A DNA stretch of 64,000 nucleotides from Treponema sp. Lineage in GTDB: Bacteria > Spirochaetota > Spirochaetia > Treponematales > Treponemataceae. Position numbers and translations under genes: made by a program. The DNA lies in contig JAEEYO010000070.1 of the NCBI GenBank assembly GCA_016288205.1, positions 62,001 to 126,000 on the forward strand, in the 5' to 3' direction. The notes under the pieces are model-generated. The model did no database searches, was not told the origin of the DNA, and saw only the letters and a program-made list of their open reading frames with translations. This document shows, one piece after another, positions 26,175 through 34,902 of the stretch. The first letter of the stretch is position 1. Each line of letters begins with the position of its first letter.

Positions 26175-26762
26175 ATGAGGCACATACCGATGAAGAGATT
26201 TTTTGTTTTTATTGCACTGATGATTTTTTCATCCCCCGCACTTTTCGCCCAGCTTGACGGAGGACTTCCAAAAGGCAACGTTGAGGTTTTCGACGGATTT
26301 GAAAAAGGCAACTACTGGATTTGGGCAGGATTCGACTGGGACCAGTACGGAACCGTGAAGATTTCAACCGGCGCGAACATCTCGAAGGACTGGGCTTCGG
26401 AAGGCTCACATTCGCTTGAGATGACGATGGACGTGATGGACGCAAAATCCACAAAATCCGCAATCTGGTTTTATGACGGAACGAATGACTTGTCGGGGTC
26501 GCGTTATCTTGCGATGGATTTTTACAATCCGGAGAACTACACGTATCAAATTGCGGTGGTAATACAGGCGACGGACTCATGGAAATGGTGCAGCCTCGGC
26601 TCATATCAACTTCCGCCGGGAGTACACACGATGGTCTTCAGCCTTTCGGATTACACTGAGATGCTCGGCGACGTAAGGCGGATATCCGTTACAAGCGACA
26701 ACAGCCAAATCCTTATGAAGGAGTCGCATTTTTACGTGGACAACATCAGGCTCATAAAGTAA
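26175..26762 (+). CDS. Exported carbohydrate-binding-like protein
   Basis: A 195-residue secreted or periplasmic protein. The signal peptide runs to SSPALFA, cleaving before QLDGG. The mature part is a single beta-sandwich: VEVFDGFEKGNYWIWAG, GSHSLEMTMDV, LSGSRYLAMDFYNPEN, YQIAVVIQATD, GVHTMVFSLSDY and SHFYVDNIRLI. This is the pattern of CBM11/galactose-binding jelly rolls. No catalytic residues are visible. It begins twelve bases after the chemoreceptor and its Shine-Dalgarno AGGAG overlaps the end of that gene, so it may be co-transcribed and could present a sugar to the receptor; that is inference. Confidence 0.7.
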   Translation: MRHIPMKRFFVFIALMIFSSPALFAQLDGGLPKGNVEVFDGFEKGNYWIWAGFDWDQYGTVKISTGANISKDWASEGSHSLEMTMDVMDAKSTKSAIWFYDGTNDLSGSRYLAMDFYNPENYTYQIAVVIQATDSWKWCSLGSYQLPPGVHTMVFSLSDYTEMLGDVRRISVTSDNSQILMKESHFYVDNIRLIK

Positions 26763-26815
26763 AGGGACGAGAAAACAAGAGCTGAAAAGCAAAAGTATGA
26801 GAATCATTCAGAACT

Positions 26816-26847
26816 CAACTCTCACTTTTCAACTCTCACTTCCCACC
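26816..26847. repeat. Heptamer-related repeat after argD
   Basis: CAACTCTCACTTTTCAACTCTCAC: two near-identical 14-base units (twice seven) directly after the argD stop codon, belonging to the same family as the ACTTTCC arrays. Confidence 0.55.
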
Positions 26848-28011
26848 TTAACAAGTTTCCAGGACTTTTTTCAGAATCTCAAGCCCCTTCACCATTTCCT
26901 TTTTGCTGATGTTCAGCGGAGGGACAAGCCTCAGGACGTTTGAGCCTGCGGTACTGAACAAGAGACCGGCGTTAAGGCAGGCTTTCTCTATGGCGACGGG
27001 ATCTTTGTCAACCTGAACTCCGGTCATCAAGCCCAAGCCCCTCACATCCTGCACGAAAGGAATGCTCCAGCCCTTGATTGTGCTCCTCATGAAATCTCCC
27101 TTCTGCGTCACCTTCGCCAAAAAGTCGGGACTCCTCAAAGTCTTAAGCACGACCTTTGCCGCCGCACACGCAAGAGGATTTCCTCCGAATGTGGACTGAT
27201 GGTCTCCCGCCTGGAACACACCGTTTGCCTTGCCCCGGAAAAGCATCGCGCCCATCGGAACTCCACCGGCAATTCCCTTGGCCAGAGTCACCACCTCAGG
27301 ATTGAACTGGAGCTGCTCACTCGCGAGCAAACTTCCCGTCCGTCCCATTCCGGTCTGAACCTCATCGGCAATCACAATGGCACCTGCCCTTCTTGCCGCA
27401 TCCGAAGCTGCCTGCACCCATTTAGGATCGAGCAGATTCACTCCGCCCTCGCCCTGCACGCACTCCACCATAAAAGCCGCCGTTGTACTGTCAAACGCGG
27501 AGTTGATTGCGGACCAGTCATTCGCTGCAATCGTCTTGAATCCCTGGGGATACGGGGCAAAACACTCCGGGTGGAATTTCTCCTGTCCGGTCGCCTTGAT
27601 TGTTGCTAGAGTCCGCCCGTGGAAGGAATTCTCCAGAGTAACGATGGTCTTCCGTCCCGCTCCTCCGTTGAGCTGACCGTACTTCCTTGCGAGCTTGATT
27701 GCGGCCTCGTTTGCCTCCGCACCGCTGTTTCCGAAATACACACCGTCAAATCCGGTCGCGTTCAGAAGCTCCTTCGCATAAGAGTCTCCGGTGTCGCTCA
27801 AAAAATAATTGCACACGTGAATCTGCTTGGCCGCCTGCTTGCTGATTGCCTTGACCAGCGGCTTGTAATTGTGACCGAGCGCGTTCACCGCAATTCCCGC
27901 CAAAAAATCAATGTATTTTTTTCCGTTCACGTCAGTCAGAGTAGAGCCCTTACCGCTTTTGAACGTAACGTCGAATGAACCGTAATTATTTACGACAATA
28001 CTGCTTCCCAT
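26848..28011 (-). CDS. argD: Acetylornithine aminotransferase
   Basis: A 387-residue class III PLP aminotransferase. [19 protein letters not shown] binds cofactor near residue 95, [15 protein letters not shown] near 215 and the Schiff-base Lys lies in [14 protein letters not shown] near 245; [11 protein letters not shown] follows. It converts N-acetylglutamate semialdehyde to N-acetylornithine in arginine synthesis, and may also act on succinyl-diaminopimelate. AAGGAA precedes the ATG. Third gene of argJ-argB-argD; argC is not in the window. Confidence 0.93.
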   Translation of the reverse strand: MGSSIVVNNYGSFDVTFKSGKGSTLTDVNGKKYIDFLAGIAVNALGHNYKPLVKAISKQAAKQIHVCNYFLSDTGDSYAKELLNATGFDGVYFGNSGAEANEAAIKLARKYGQLNGGAGRKTIVTLENSFHGRTLATIKATGQEKFHPECFAPYPQGFKTIAANDWSAINSAFDSTTAAFMVECVQGEGGVNLLDPKWVQAASDAARRAGAIVIADEVQTGMGRTGSLLASEQLQFNPEVVTLAKGIAGGVPMGAMLFRGKANGVFQAGDHQSTFGGNPLACAAAKVVLKTLRSPDFLAKVTQKGDFMRSTIKGWSIPFVQDVRGLGLMTGVQVDKDPVAIEKACLNAGLLFSTAGSNVLRLVPPLNISKKEMVKGLEILKKVLETC

Positions 28012-28063
28012 TTCATTTTCCTTCTATATAAATAGCGAATACCAAATCAACCATCAAACAAGA

Positions 28064-28966
28064 TCAATAAATCATCGTGCCGATTCCACGGTCACTGAAC
28101 ATTTCTATGAGCAGCGAATGTGGCACACGCCCGTCGATGATGTGCGTACGCGGTACTCCACCGTTACGGGCAAGCATACAGCACTCAATCTTCGGTATCA
28201 TTCCACCGGCGATGGTTCCGTCCTGAATCAGCTTGTCCACATCGGAAATGCGGATTCTCTGCAGGAGGGACTTCGGATCGTTGATGTCCCTGAGCACACC
28301 GGGCACGTTTGTAAGCTGCACGAATTTTTCCGCACCAAGGGCCACTGCAATCTTCGCGGCTGCTGTATCGGCATTGATGTTGTAGCGATTGTAGTCGCCG
28401 GACTCACCAAGGGCGACTGTACTGACTACCGGAATGAATCCCTGCTTCAAAAGCGACTGAATGATTTCGGGATGCACCTCCGTCACCTCACCGACGAATC
28501 CCAAATCAGCTCCGTCCTTGTCGATTTTCTTCGCACGCAAAAGTCCTGAGTCCACACCGCTGAGTCCCACGGCTTTTCCACCCTTCTGCAAAAGAAGACC
28601 AACGATGTCCTTGTTGAGCTTTCCGGTCAAAACCATCTGCACAATCTCCATCGTCTCGGAATCCGTGTAGCGAAGTCCGTTTACGAATTTGCTTTCCTTT
28701 CCGACGCGCTCAAGCATGTGGTTGATTTCAGGTCCGCCACCGTGCACCAGAACCACGTTGATTCCGATTGTGCTCAGAAGGACTATATCCTCCATCACGT
28801 CGGCCTTAAGCTCTTCGTTCAGCATTGCATTTCCGCCGTACTTCACGACCACGACTTTTCCGACCCAGTGCCTGAAATACGGAAGCGCCTGTACAAGCAC
28901 GTCAGACCATTTCGTGTTCTCAAGCCGGGGATCCACGTCATTTATATTGTTCTCATTCTCGCTCAT
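28064..28966 (-). CDS. argB: Acetylglutamate kinase
   Basis: A 300-residue amino-acid kinase. [10 protein letters not shown] near the N-terminus and [15 protein letters not shown] bind phosphate and substrate; [19 protein letters not shown] and [13 protein letters not shown] complete the ArgB signature. It phosphorylates N-acetylglutamate, the second step of arginine synthesis, and is the usual target of arginine feedback. The segment between these blocks and an N-terminal extension of about 25 residues ([18 protein letters not shown]-like region) is consistent with the arginine-sensitive class, whose N-terminal helix mediates hexamer formation. ATG 28966 has GGAG six bases upstream. Confidence 0.93.
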   Translation of the reverse strand: MSENENNINDVDPRLENTKWSDVLVQALPYFRHWVGKVVVVKYGGNAMLNEELKADVMEDIVLLSTIGINVVLVHGGGPEINHMLERVGKESKFVNGLRYTDSETMEIVQMVLTGKLNKDIVGLLLQKGGKAVGLSGVDSGLLRAKKIDKDGADLGFVGEVTEVHPEIIQSLLKQGFIPVVSTVALGESGDYNRYNINADTAAAKIAVALGAEKFVQLTNVPGVLRDINDPKSLLQRIRISDVDKLIQDGTIAGGMIPKIECCMLARNGGVPRTHIIDGRVPHSLLIEMFSDRGIGTMIY

Positions 28967-28996
28967 CTCTTTCTCCATTCCGCGGGTTTTGACCAA

Positions 28997-30268
28997 TTAT
29001 GTGCGGTAGTCTCCGTTGATTTTCACATAATCGTAAGTCAGGTCGCAGCCCCATGCGGTTCCAGATGCGTTGCCGTCTCCGCAAACAACATCCACAATCA
29101 CCTCGTCCTCGCTCAGAACCTCAAGCGCCTTTTCCTCGTCGAAGTTCAGCGGAACACCCTTCTCATAAACCATGACGCTCTTTTCCTCGCCGTCGTTTCG
29201 TCCAAGGAAATCCGTGGCTCCATGACGCATGGCTCCCTTGTGGCTCTTGTAGGATATGGTCACTTTGTCGGGATCAAAATCCGCGCCCGAATATCCCATG
29301 GCACAGAGGAAACGTCCGAAGTTCGCGTCCTTTCCAAAAATTGCGGCCTTCACGAGACTTGAAGAAATAAGGCTCTTCGCAAGAGTACGCGCGGTCTCAA
29401 CATCCTTCGCACCGGTAACGTTGCACTCAATCAATCTTGTGGCTCCCTCACCGTCTCCGGCAATCTTCATGGCCATCTGCGTGTTGATTTCATTCAATGC
29501 GGCAAGGAAATCCTCATAGTCCTTTCCCTCGCTTTCAATCTTCGCGTTTCCAGCCATTCCGTTCGCGAGTATGGTAAGAGTGTCGTTGGTGGAAGTGTCT
29601 CCGTCAATTGACACACAGTTATATGTTCCCGCGATTGATGAGCGCAGGGCTTTTTCCAACATAGCGGGGCTGATTGAGCAGTCGGTCGTCATAAAGGCGA
29701 GCATGGTTCCAAGGTTGATGTGAATCATTCCGCTTCCCTTGCACATGGCACCGATGCGCACAGTCTTTCCGCCGATTGTCGTCTCAACCGCACACTCCTT
29801 ATAATGTGTGTCCGTCGTCATGATTGCGACTCTCGCTTCCTTGTGTCCTTCCTTGCTCAGGGAGTCCTTGAGCTCTTGTATGTGAGACTCAATCACCTCG
29901 ACCGGGAGCTGCTGTCCGATTACGCCTGTTGAGCAGACCACGACATCCTCCGCCTTGATTCCGAGGACTCCTGCAGCCGCCTTTGCCATACGGAGTGCAT
30001 TTTGACGGCCCTGTTCCCCGGTACATGCGTTGGCATTTCCGCTGTTCGCAATCACAGCCTGCATCACGCCGTTAGAGATGTTCTGCTTGGTGAGTTTGAC
30101 GCTTTCCGCTTTTACACGGTTCTGGGTGAAAACCCCGGCAGCATCGCAGGGTTTCTCGCTGAAAATAAGTGCCGTATCATTTTTTGTCCGGCCTTTTTTG
30201 ATTCCGCACAACATTCCGCTTGCGGTAAATCCCTGAGGAGCCGTAACTCCGCCATCAATAAACTGCAT
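28997..30268 (-). CDS. argJ: Ornithine acetyltransferase (bifunctional ArgJ)
   Basis: A 423-residue ArgJ. It is made as one chain that cleaves itself; the cleavage site is visible as the Thr in LGTMLAFMTTDCSIS near residue 190, with KGSGMIHIN just before it. SIDGDTSTNDTLTI and GKDANFGRFLCAMGYSG are also family blocks. It transfers acetyl from N-acetylornithine to glutamate, recycling the acetyl group; bifunctional forms can also use acetyl-CoA. AAGGAG precedes the ATG. First gene of the arg run; with argB and argD it covers the acetylated branch except argC. Confidence 0.95.
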   Translation of the reverse strand: MQFIDGGVTAPQGFTASGMLCGIKKGRTKNDTALIFSEKPCDAAGVFTQNRVKAESVKLTKQNISNGVMQAVIANSGNANACTGEQGRQNALRMAKAAAGVLGIKAEDVVVCSTGVIGQQLPVEVIESHIQELKDSLSKEGHKEARVAIMTTDTHYKECAVETTIGGKTVRIGAMCKGSGMIHINLGTMLAFMTTDCSISPAMLEKALRSSIAGTYNCVSIDGDTSTNDTLTILANGMAGNAKIESEGKDYEDFLAALNEINTQMAMKIAGDGEGATRLIECNVTGAKDVETARTLAKSLISSSLVKAAIFGKDANFGRFLCAMGYSGADFDPDKVTISYKSHKGAMRHGATDFLGRNDGEEKSVMVYEKGVPLNFDEEKALEVLSEDEVIVDVVCGDGNASGTAWGCDLTYDYVKINGDYRT

Positions 30269-30300
30269 TTTTATGCACTCCTTAAAAAGTATTCTGCATA

Positions 30301-30329
30301 ATTATAGCATATTTATCCATGTTTAGCAA
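30301..30329 (-). promoter_or_regulatory. Promoter of argJBD
   Basis: Minus strand TTGCTA (30324-30329), 17-bp spacer, TATAAT (30301-30306), 32 bases before the argJ ATG. No clear ARG box was seen. Confidence 0.6.
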
Positions 30330-30398
30330 GTAGATTTAGGAATTTTTAAGAAGATAAGTGCAAATCAATACAAAAAACTTGAAAAACCACCTTATAAA

Positions 30399-30537
30399 TG
30401 AGAAATCACTTCCATTCACGGCAGGAACCGCGTCACCGAATCATGGAGCACGGTAATAGGTATTAAAGGTCGCTTACGCTCCCTTCCGTGCAAATGCTTC
30501 GATGCCACGAACCCTGCCTCCATTACAGTGATTTCTC
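30399..30537. repeat. 139-bp imperfect palindrome
   Basis: This fills most of the 358-bp gap between argJ and the next gene. Outer arms TGAGAAATCACT and AGTGATTTCTCA are exact inverted repeats; inside them GGCAGG/CCTGCC and GCACGG/CCGTGC pair again, so the whole element can fold as one long imperfect hairpin. It has no coding capacity. A MITE-like dispersed element or a strong RNA hairpin are both possible. The 12-mer AAATCACTGTAA in its right arm recurs twice at 56224-56258. Confidence 0.6.
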
Positions 30538-30626
30538 AATCCTTTTCTATTTTTTCATCTCTATGTTAAGCACTTACCTTCAAAAATTGAGAAATGAATA
30601 TCGAATGTATGAAAAAATCCTCAATC

Positions 30627-31448
30627 TCACGGCCACCAGATGCCCTTGTCCTTGGATTTGTGCAGGGGGCTCTTTTGGAATCCGTAGGGATGATTTTTCC
30701 GCCGCACCTTTTTCGGTTTCGTCTCGGGAATGCTGGCAGCTACATCCGGCTCAGGAGCTGACTCGACAATCTGGGGCTCAGATTCGGGAACTTGTTTCTC
30801 AACAAGAGGTTCCTCAATCTCTTCGCTAGGGACGGGAGCCTGTGCTTGGGCTTGAGCCTTAATCTCTTTTGTGAAATTGAACTCTGTTTCGGCGGAAGTC
30901 AGGGTCAGTGATTCGTCTCCGGATGCAAGATTCAAGCGGAAAAACTGAGGCGTGACGGGGCCGTATTTCTCATCTACGAACTCAAAGGAGCAAGTGAGGG
31001 CAAAACTTCCGTCATCAGCGGCAATGGTTCCGTCAGAATCAACTATGGAAAAAAGATTGCCCTCCCTGTAAAAATACAGCACAACGCTTCCCATCACGCC
31101 GTCGGAAGTACCCACTCCTACCCTTACGTTCGCGGTTTCAGTCCATTTTAAGTCACTTCCCACGCTTGCAATAAGGAGCCAGGAATTCTCGCTTCCCGGC
31201 ACCCTCATAAAGCTCAGGTTCAGGGGATATTCGGCACCGTAGAAATCATGCACCGAAGTCACCGCATTGAGGGTTGAGTCCTTCATTTCCTCCACCGTCG
31301 AAGAGTCAAAGAGCATGGGGGTTGAGGAATCCAGGTTGCCCAGGCATGTAATTTCTTCTATAATAACGACTTCGTCCTCCGCAAAAAGGGAAGCCGCCAT
31401 GAGAACCGAGAATAAAATCAATACGAATGTCTTTCTGAATCTTTCCAT
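30627..31448 (-). CDS. Exported hypothetical protein with Pro/Glu tail
   Basis: A 273-residue protein with a signal peptide (MERFRKTFVLILFSVLMAAS, cleaved after SLFA). Residues 24-185 form a beta-rich domain of unknown family; residues about 195-245 are a low-complexity Ala/Gln/Pro/Glu/Val linker (KAQAQAQAPVPSEEIEE); the last 30 residues are strongly basic and end KGIWWP. The tail could contact nucleic acid, peptidoglycan or an acidic envelope polymer. A 23-bp tandem repeat begins 63 bases upstream of the start, in the position of the promoter, so expression may vary with copy number. Confidence 0.7.
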   Translation of the reverse strand: MERFRKTFVLILFSVLMAASLFAEDEVVIIEEITCLGNLDSSTPMLFDSSTVEEMKDSTLNAVTSVHDFYGAEYPLNLSFMRVPGSENSWLLIASVGSDLKWTETANVRVGVGTSDGVMGSVVLYFYREGNLFSIVDSDGTIAADDGSFALTCSFEFVDEKYGPVTPQFFRLNLASGDESLTLTSAETEFNFTKEIKAQAQAQAPVPSEEIEEPLVEKQVPESEPQIVESAPEPDVAASIPETKPKKVRRKNHPYGFQKSPLHKSKDKGIWWP

Positions 31449-31511
31449 ATTTCAATTATACACCACGAAGCCCAGTTTAGCAAGAAAAGATTTTTCCTTC
31501 ACCGCAAGGTC

Positions 31512-31640
31512 GAAAAAGGCAAAACAAAACACCCGAAAAAGGCAAAACAAAACACCCGAAAAAGGCAAAACAAAATACCCGAAAAAGACAAAACAAAATA
31601 CCCGAAAAAGGCAAAACAAAATACCCGAAAAAGACAAAAC
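31512..31640. repeat. 23-bp tandem repeat, five full copies plus partials
   Basis: The 325-bp gap 31449-31773 is dominated by this array. The unit is GGCAAAACAAAAYACCCGAAAAA with G/A and C/T variation between copies (31518-31632 holds the five full units). There are no spacers, so it is not a CRISPR. It lies upstream of the minus-strand gene that starts at 31448. The core ACAAAATACC recurs in the 23-bp repeat at 56223. Confidence 0.9.
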
Positions 31641-31773
31641 GCACTTGATTTATGATTTAAAATCTTGCATAATAAAGATTAAGATATGCACTCATTGAAA
31701 TCAAGACAGGCGTAAAAATCATACCGGCCGGATGCCTGAGGGATTAGAACCAGTTTCAAAGTCCACCAATCTT

Positions 31774-34666
31774 TTAGTTCAGCACAATGCAAGGTACCAC
31801 GCCTGTTTCTGAGTTCGTTACCTCGCGATCTTGAACCTTACCAGCTGTCTCAATACAACGTGCTTTTCCCCTTTCCTCTTCTGTCCGGCTCGGACTTCTA
31901 AGCCAGTACTCGCTTGCAAAAGTTTTATATGTTCCTGAATTGTCTGAATCATTACTTTCGCATACGTGCCTTGCCTTTGCATAGTCTGTTGTATGTATCA
32001 GACGCAGTCCATAAAGCACCCAATCAGGTCTATCGTCAAAACCAAGGGCTGTATTAGTTGCTTCCTGAACGCTCAAAACAAAAACTTTGTCACAAGTCGT
32101 ATCGCAGGTATTGACATTGACTCCATTGCCCCATTCACTAGAGTTTCTATTCGGATTAGTACTTTCCGCATCGTTTTCAACAGAACCCTCATAAATCAGA
32201 GACCGTGCACTTGGTGTAAAGGCCTTCTGTAAAAAGCCCTTGTTAAGGTAGCTTTTTGTCTGCGTGTCACCGCTTTCGTATTTACCGTTTAAGAAAGCTC
32301 TTAGAGTAGAATACTTATAATTATTTGCCTTTACAGAACTGCCGTTTATAGTCCTGTTCGACGTCGAAGTATAGTACTGTACACAGTCAAGATTCTTTCT
32401 TGCTATTAAAAGTTTTCTTCCGCTAAAATTACTTGAAGCAAGTCGCCATTCAAGCGGCTGAACCTTAAAGTAGTAGTCTGTATTATTTTGAAGACTTCCA
32501 CCTGCAGTTGTCGAACTTTTTCCAGAAATGTTTGTATGGCACTTTTCATAGAAATAACCGTCACTTCCCAAATACCAACCGTTATAAACAGTGGATGATG
32601 TATAACTTGAGATTGTTGAAACACTTTGCGGATAGTCTCCGAATTTGTAGAACCAGTACCTATTGCCATCAGTCTCCTGCGCCTGCCAGGAAGAAGGTGT
32701 CTGTGTGAGTGAGTCTTTTTTGGCGATGTAATATGTGCCGGATGTTGCATATTTGGATACATCTCCAATCGTTTTATAAAAGATTTTCCAATCTGAATTA
32801 TATACGCCGTTATTATTTGGTCCATTCGGAATTGTGTAGCCGGAAGAAATTGCATCCTCAACGCTTCCATCTGACCAGGCGATTTTTATTGAATTTACAC
32901 CATAGTCACTCATCTTATCACCAGCAAAGAATACGTTTGACGCATGGCTTGCATTTGTTCTGGTAAAATCCAGAGTTCCTTCTATATAGTAACCCGTAAG
33001 GAATTTTGGAATCGTCTTTTCCGTCACATTTCCTGCGTAGTCCGTAAACTTTACCCTCACGTCATAAGCCTTGCCAGGCTGAATACCAGTAACAACGAAA
33101 GACCGTGTGTTTTTTTCTATTTGATCTGAGACATTAAGTACAGAATCAGTCTCGCCGTAAGTAACCTGTGCCAGTTTCACATCATAGAATTCAGGCCAGG
33201 AAATTTTATAATTCGTGCTGTTAGAGCTGCTCACTGTCGGCATGGCTATATCCGGCGGGGTCGTGTCTTTCGTAATGTAGTATTTTTTTCCGCTGGCAGG
33301 ATAAGTAAACTGATTTCCGCTGTTATCCTCGAACATAAAGCTCATGGCATAAACTCCGTCCTCAAGCGTCAGTTTCTCACCACTATCCGCATCATACAAA
33401 TCATTCAAATCAACGTAACCTTTAAACACAGCGTCATCTGCGGTCACATTCTGAAAATCAACCAGCACGGTTTTCTCTTTTTCCGAGGAAGGCACATGCA
33501 CATAATTCTTACCGTAGATTCTTTTCAACATAATCGTAAAATATGACTTCGGTCCCGAACCCGTCTCAGGCTCCTGAACATGCAGATCAAGATAAAGCTT
33601 GTTTTCCTTGATAAAGTTTAGCGTATTGATTCCGCTTCCGCCGCCGCTTGTGCTGACCGTGGGTGATGTTTCCAGAGAAAGAGCATTCGCATCGGACTCA
33701 GAAATTTTCGCGGTGAAATTATCCGCCGAGCCTGTCTTTGAGAATATCAGAGGCTTCGTGTCGGTCTTGTCGTTCACCTGGTACATCCACTTTTTGCTAT
33801 CCGCCATCTCCACACTCTTTCCATCCTTGCGGTAAAAAAATCCCTGGCCTATGGTGACAAGAACCTGAGTGTAGTCCGGAAGAGCATTCTTATTTTTTAC
33901 GGGGATTGAAAGCGTGCTTGCATTCTCAAATACCGGCGCGCCAAAACATTCTGTCAGATTCTGCTTCGTCTTTTTATTTGCCATCGTGATGTTTTTGAAA
34001 ACAGTCTCACCGGAAGAATTTATATATCCGTAGTGATTGTTGGAGTCAATGGGATTCGTCGCGTCAATCTCCGGGAGAAAATCCCCATCAGTCACCCCGG
34101 AGTTTTTCATCTGCCTGAGTTCATCCTCGGTGTAATATATGGAAAAAGGATCCATGTCGAAATCAAAAAGAACCTGAACCACAGAATCTTTGAGCATACC
34201 GGAAGTGAGGGGCGAATATGAAATGACATGAGGACGCTCGGCAAGAACCGGAACCAAAACCAGCTCCATTCCATCCTCGGGAGGATTTTCAAAAGTGCAT
34301 TGTGTCTCGGAATCGGTCAGTGAAGAAATGTTGATGTACGTGCCGTTTGGAATCTCAGTTTCGGATGTCGCGTCCATTATCTTCCAGCGGATAAACGACC
34401 AACCAGTTGAAGAATCGAAGCTCACCGTAAATGTGTCGGTAACTTTTTTGGAAAAAGAACCGCCGGCAGGAGATTTTACGACACCGCTGCTTGCCGGAGC
34501 CTCCACACGGATTGTATAGGACGGAGCATTTGCATAGGCAATCTGATTTTCAATCTCATCCTTTATTTCTTTTCCATCAAGAAAGTTCTGGCATGATGTG
34601 AAAAACGCGGCGAGCCCCCCCAGTCAAAAGTATAGTAATAAGCAAAAATCCGTTTAATCTTTTCAT
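31774..34666 (-). pseudogene. Large Ig/FN3-type lipoprotein gene, out of frame at a G7 tract
   Basis: A start codon at 34666, preceded by GGGAG, opens MKRLNGFLLITILLTG, then a run of seven G (34615-34621) shifts the frame to a stop within ten codons or so. With six G the frame reads GGLAAFFTSCQNFLDGKEI, a normal lipobox, and continues without a break for about 960 residues. The body contains a Big_2/Bacterial repeat-like N-terminus (GWSFIRWKI), an FN3 domain near residue 490 (GIQPGKAYDVRVKFTDYAG) and a C-terminal DUF6273-like domain (WRLASSNFSGRKLLIA, EYWLRSPSR). The intact protein would be a surface lipoprotein. It may be phase variable rather than dead; a sequencing error is the alternative. 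Confidence 0.8.
34615..34621 (-). repeat. G7 homopolymer in a lipoprotein signal peptide
   Basis: Seven consecutive G on the minus strand inside the signal peptide codons. Six or nine would place the gene in frame; seven puts it out of frame. This is the longest G or C run in the window. Confidence 0.85.
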
Positions 34667-34719
34667 ACAAAACTCCCAAACTTAAAATGAAACTCTAAAC
34701 GCCAACAAATATTACCAGT

Positions 34720-34747
34720 ATTATAGATGAATTTTAACACAATTCAA
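34720..34747 (-). promoter_or_regulatory. Promoter of the large lipoprotein gene
   Basis: Minus strand TTGAAT (34742-34747), 16-bp spacer, TATAAT (34720-34725), 53 bases before the ATG at 34666. Confidence 0.6.
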
Positions 34748-34783
34748 TTCGGAATTCAAGCTAGTGTGCAAGCTAAAAACGAA

Positions 34784-34863
34784 ATACTCTGCGCATTGGC
34801 AGCAATTTTTTATATACTTACTCTGCGTATTATTGTAAATTTTCAAAAAAAATACTCTGCGCA
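34784..34863 (+). repeat. Three 12-bp motifs at exact 34-bp spacing before the ATPase promoter
   Basis: ATACTCTGCGCA (34784-34795), TTACTCTGCGTA (34818-34829) and ATACTCTGCGCA (34852-34863) are each 34 bp apart; the third ends four bases before the -35 box. The intervening bases also show weak likeness (AATTTTCAA, GATTTTCAA), so this may be a decayed 34-bp tandem repeat or a set of operators. Confidence 0.7.
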
Positions 34864-34866
34864 CTG

Positions 34867-34895
34867 TTGATTTTCAATCAATACAGTTATATAAT
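34867..34895 (+). promoter_or_regulatory. Promoter of the AAA_14 ATPase predicting a leaderless mRNA
   Basis: TTGATT (34867-34872), 17-bp spacer, TATAAT (34890-34895), then seven bases to ATG 34903. Confidence 0.7.
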
Positions 34896-34902
34896 CAAGT
34901 AT

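Noticed and set aside
30269-30330. T-box, attenuator or ARG box ahead of argJ
   Set aside because: The leader from the predicted start to the ATG is only about 25 bases, with no specifier hairpin and no clear ArgR palindrome.
30603-30626. Additional Rex-like sites near the palindrome at 30399
   Set aside because: CAGTGATTTCTC resembles half a Rex site only; there is no TGTGA-N6-TCACA dyad.
31452-31637. Minus-strand frame encoding FCLFRVFCF-type repeats
   Set aside because: It is the translation of the 23-bp tandem repeat; the period is not a multiple of three and there is no ribosome-binding site.
31512-31640. CRISPR-like array
   Set aside because: The 23-bp units are head to tail with no spacers, and there are no cas genes in the window. 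The same holds for 56223-56278 and the 34-bp motifs at 34784.
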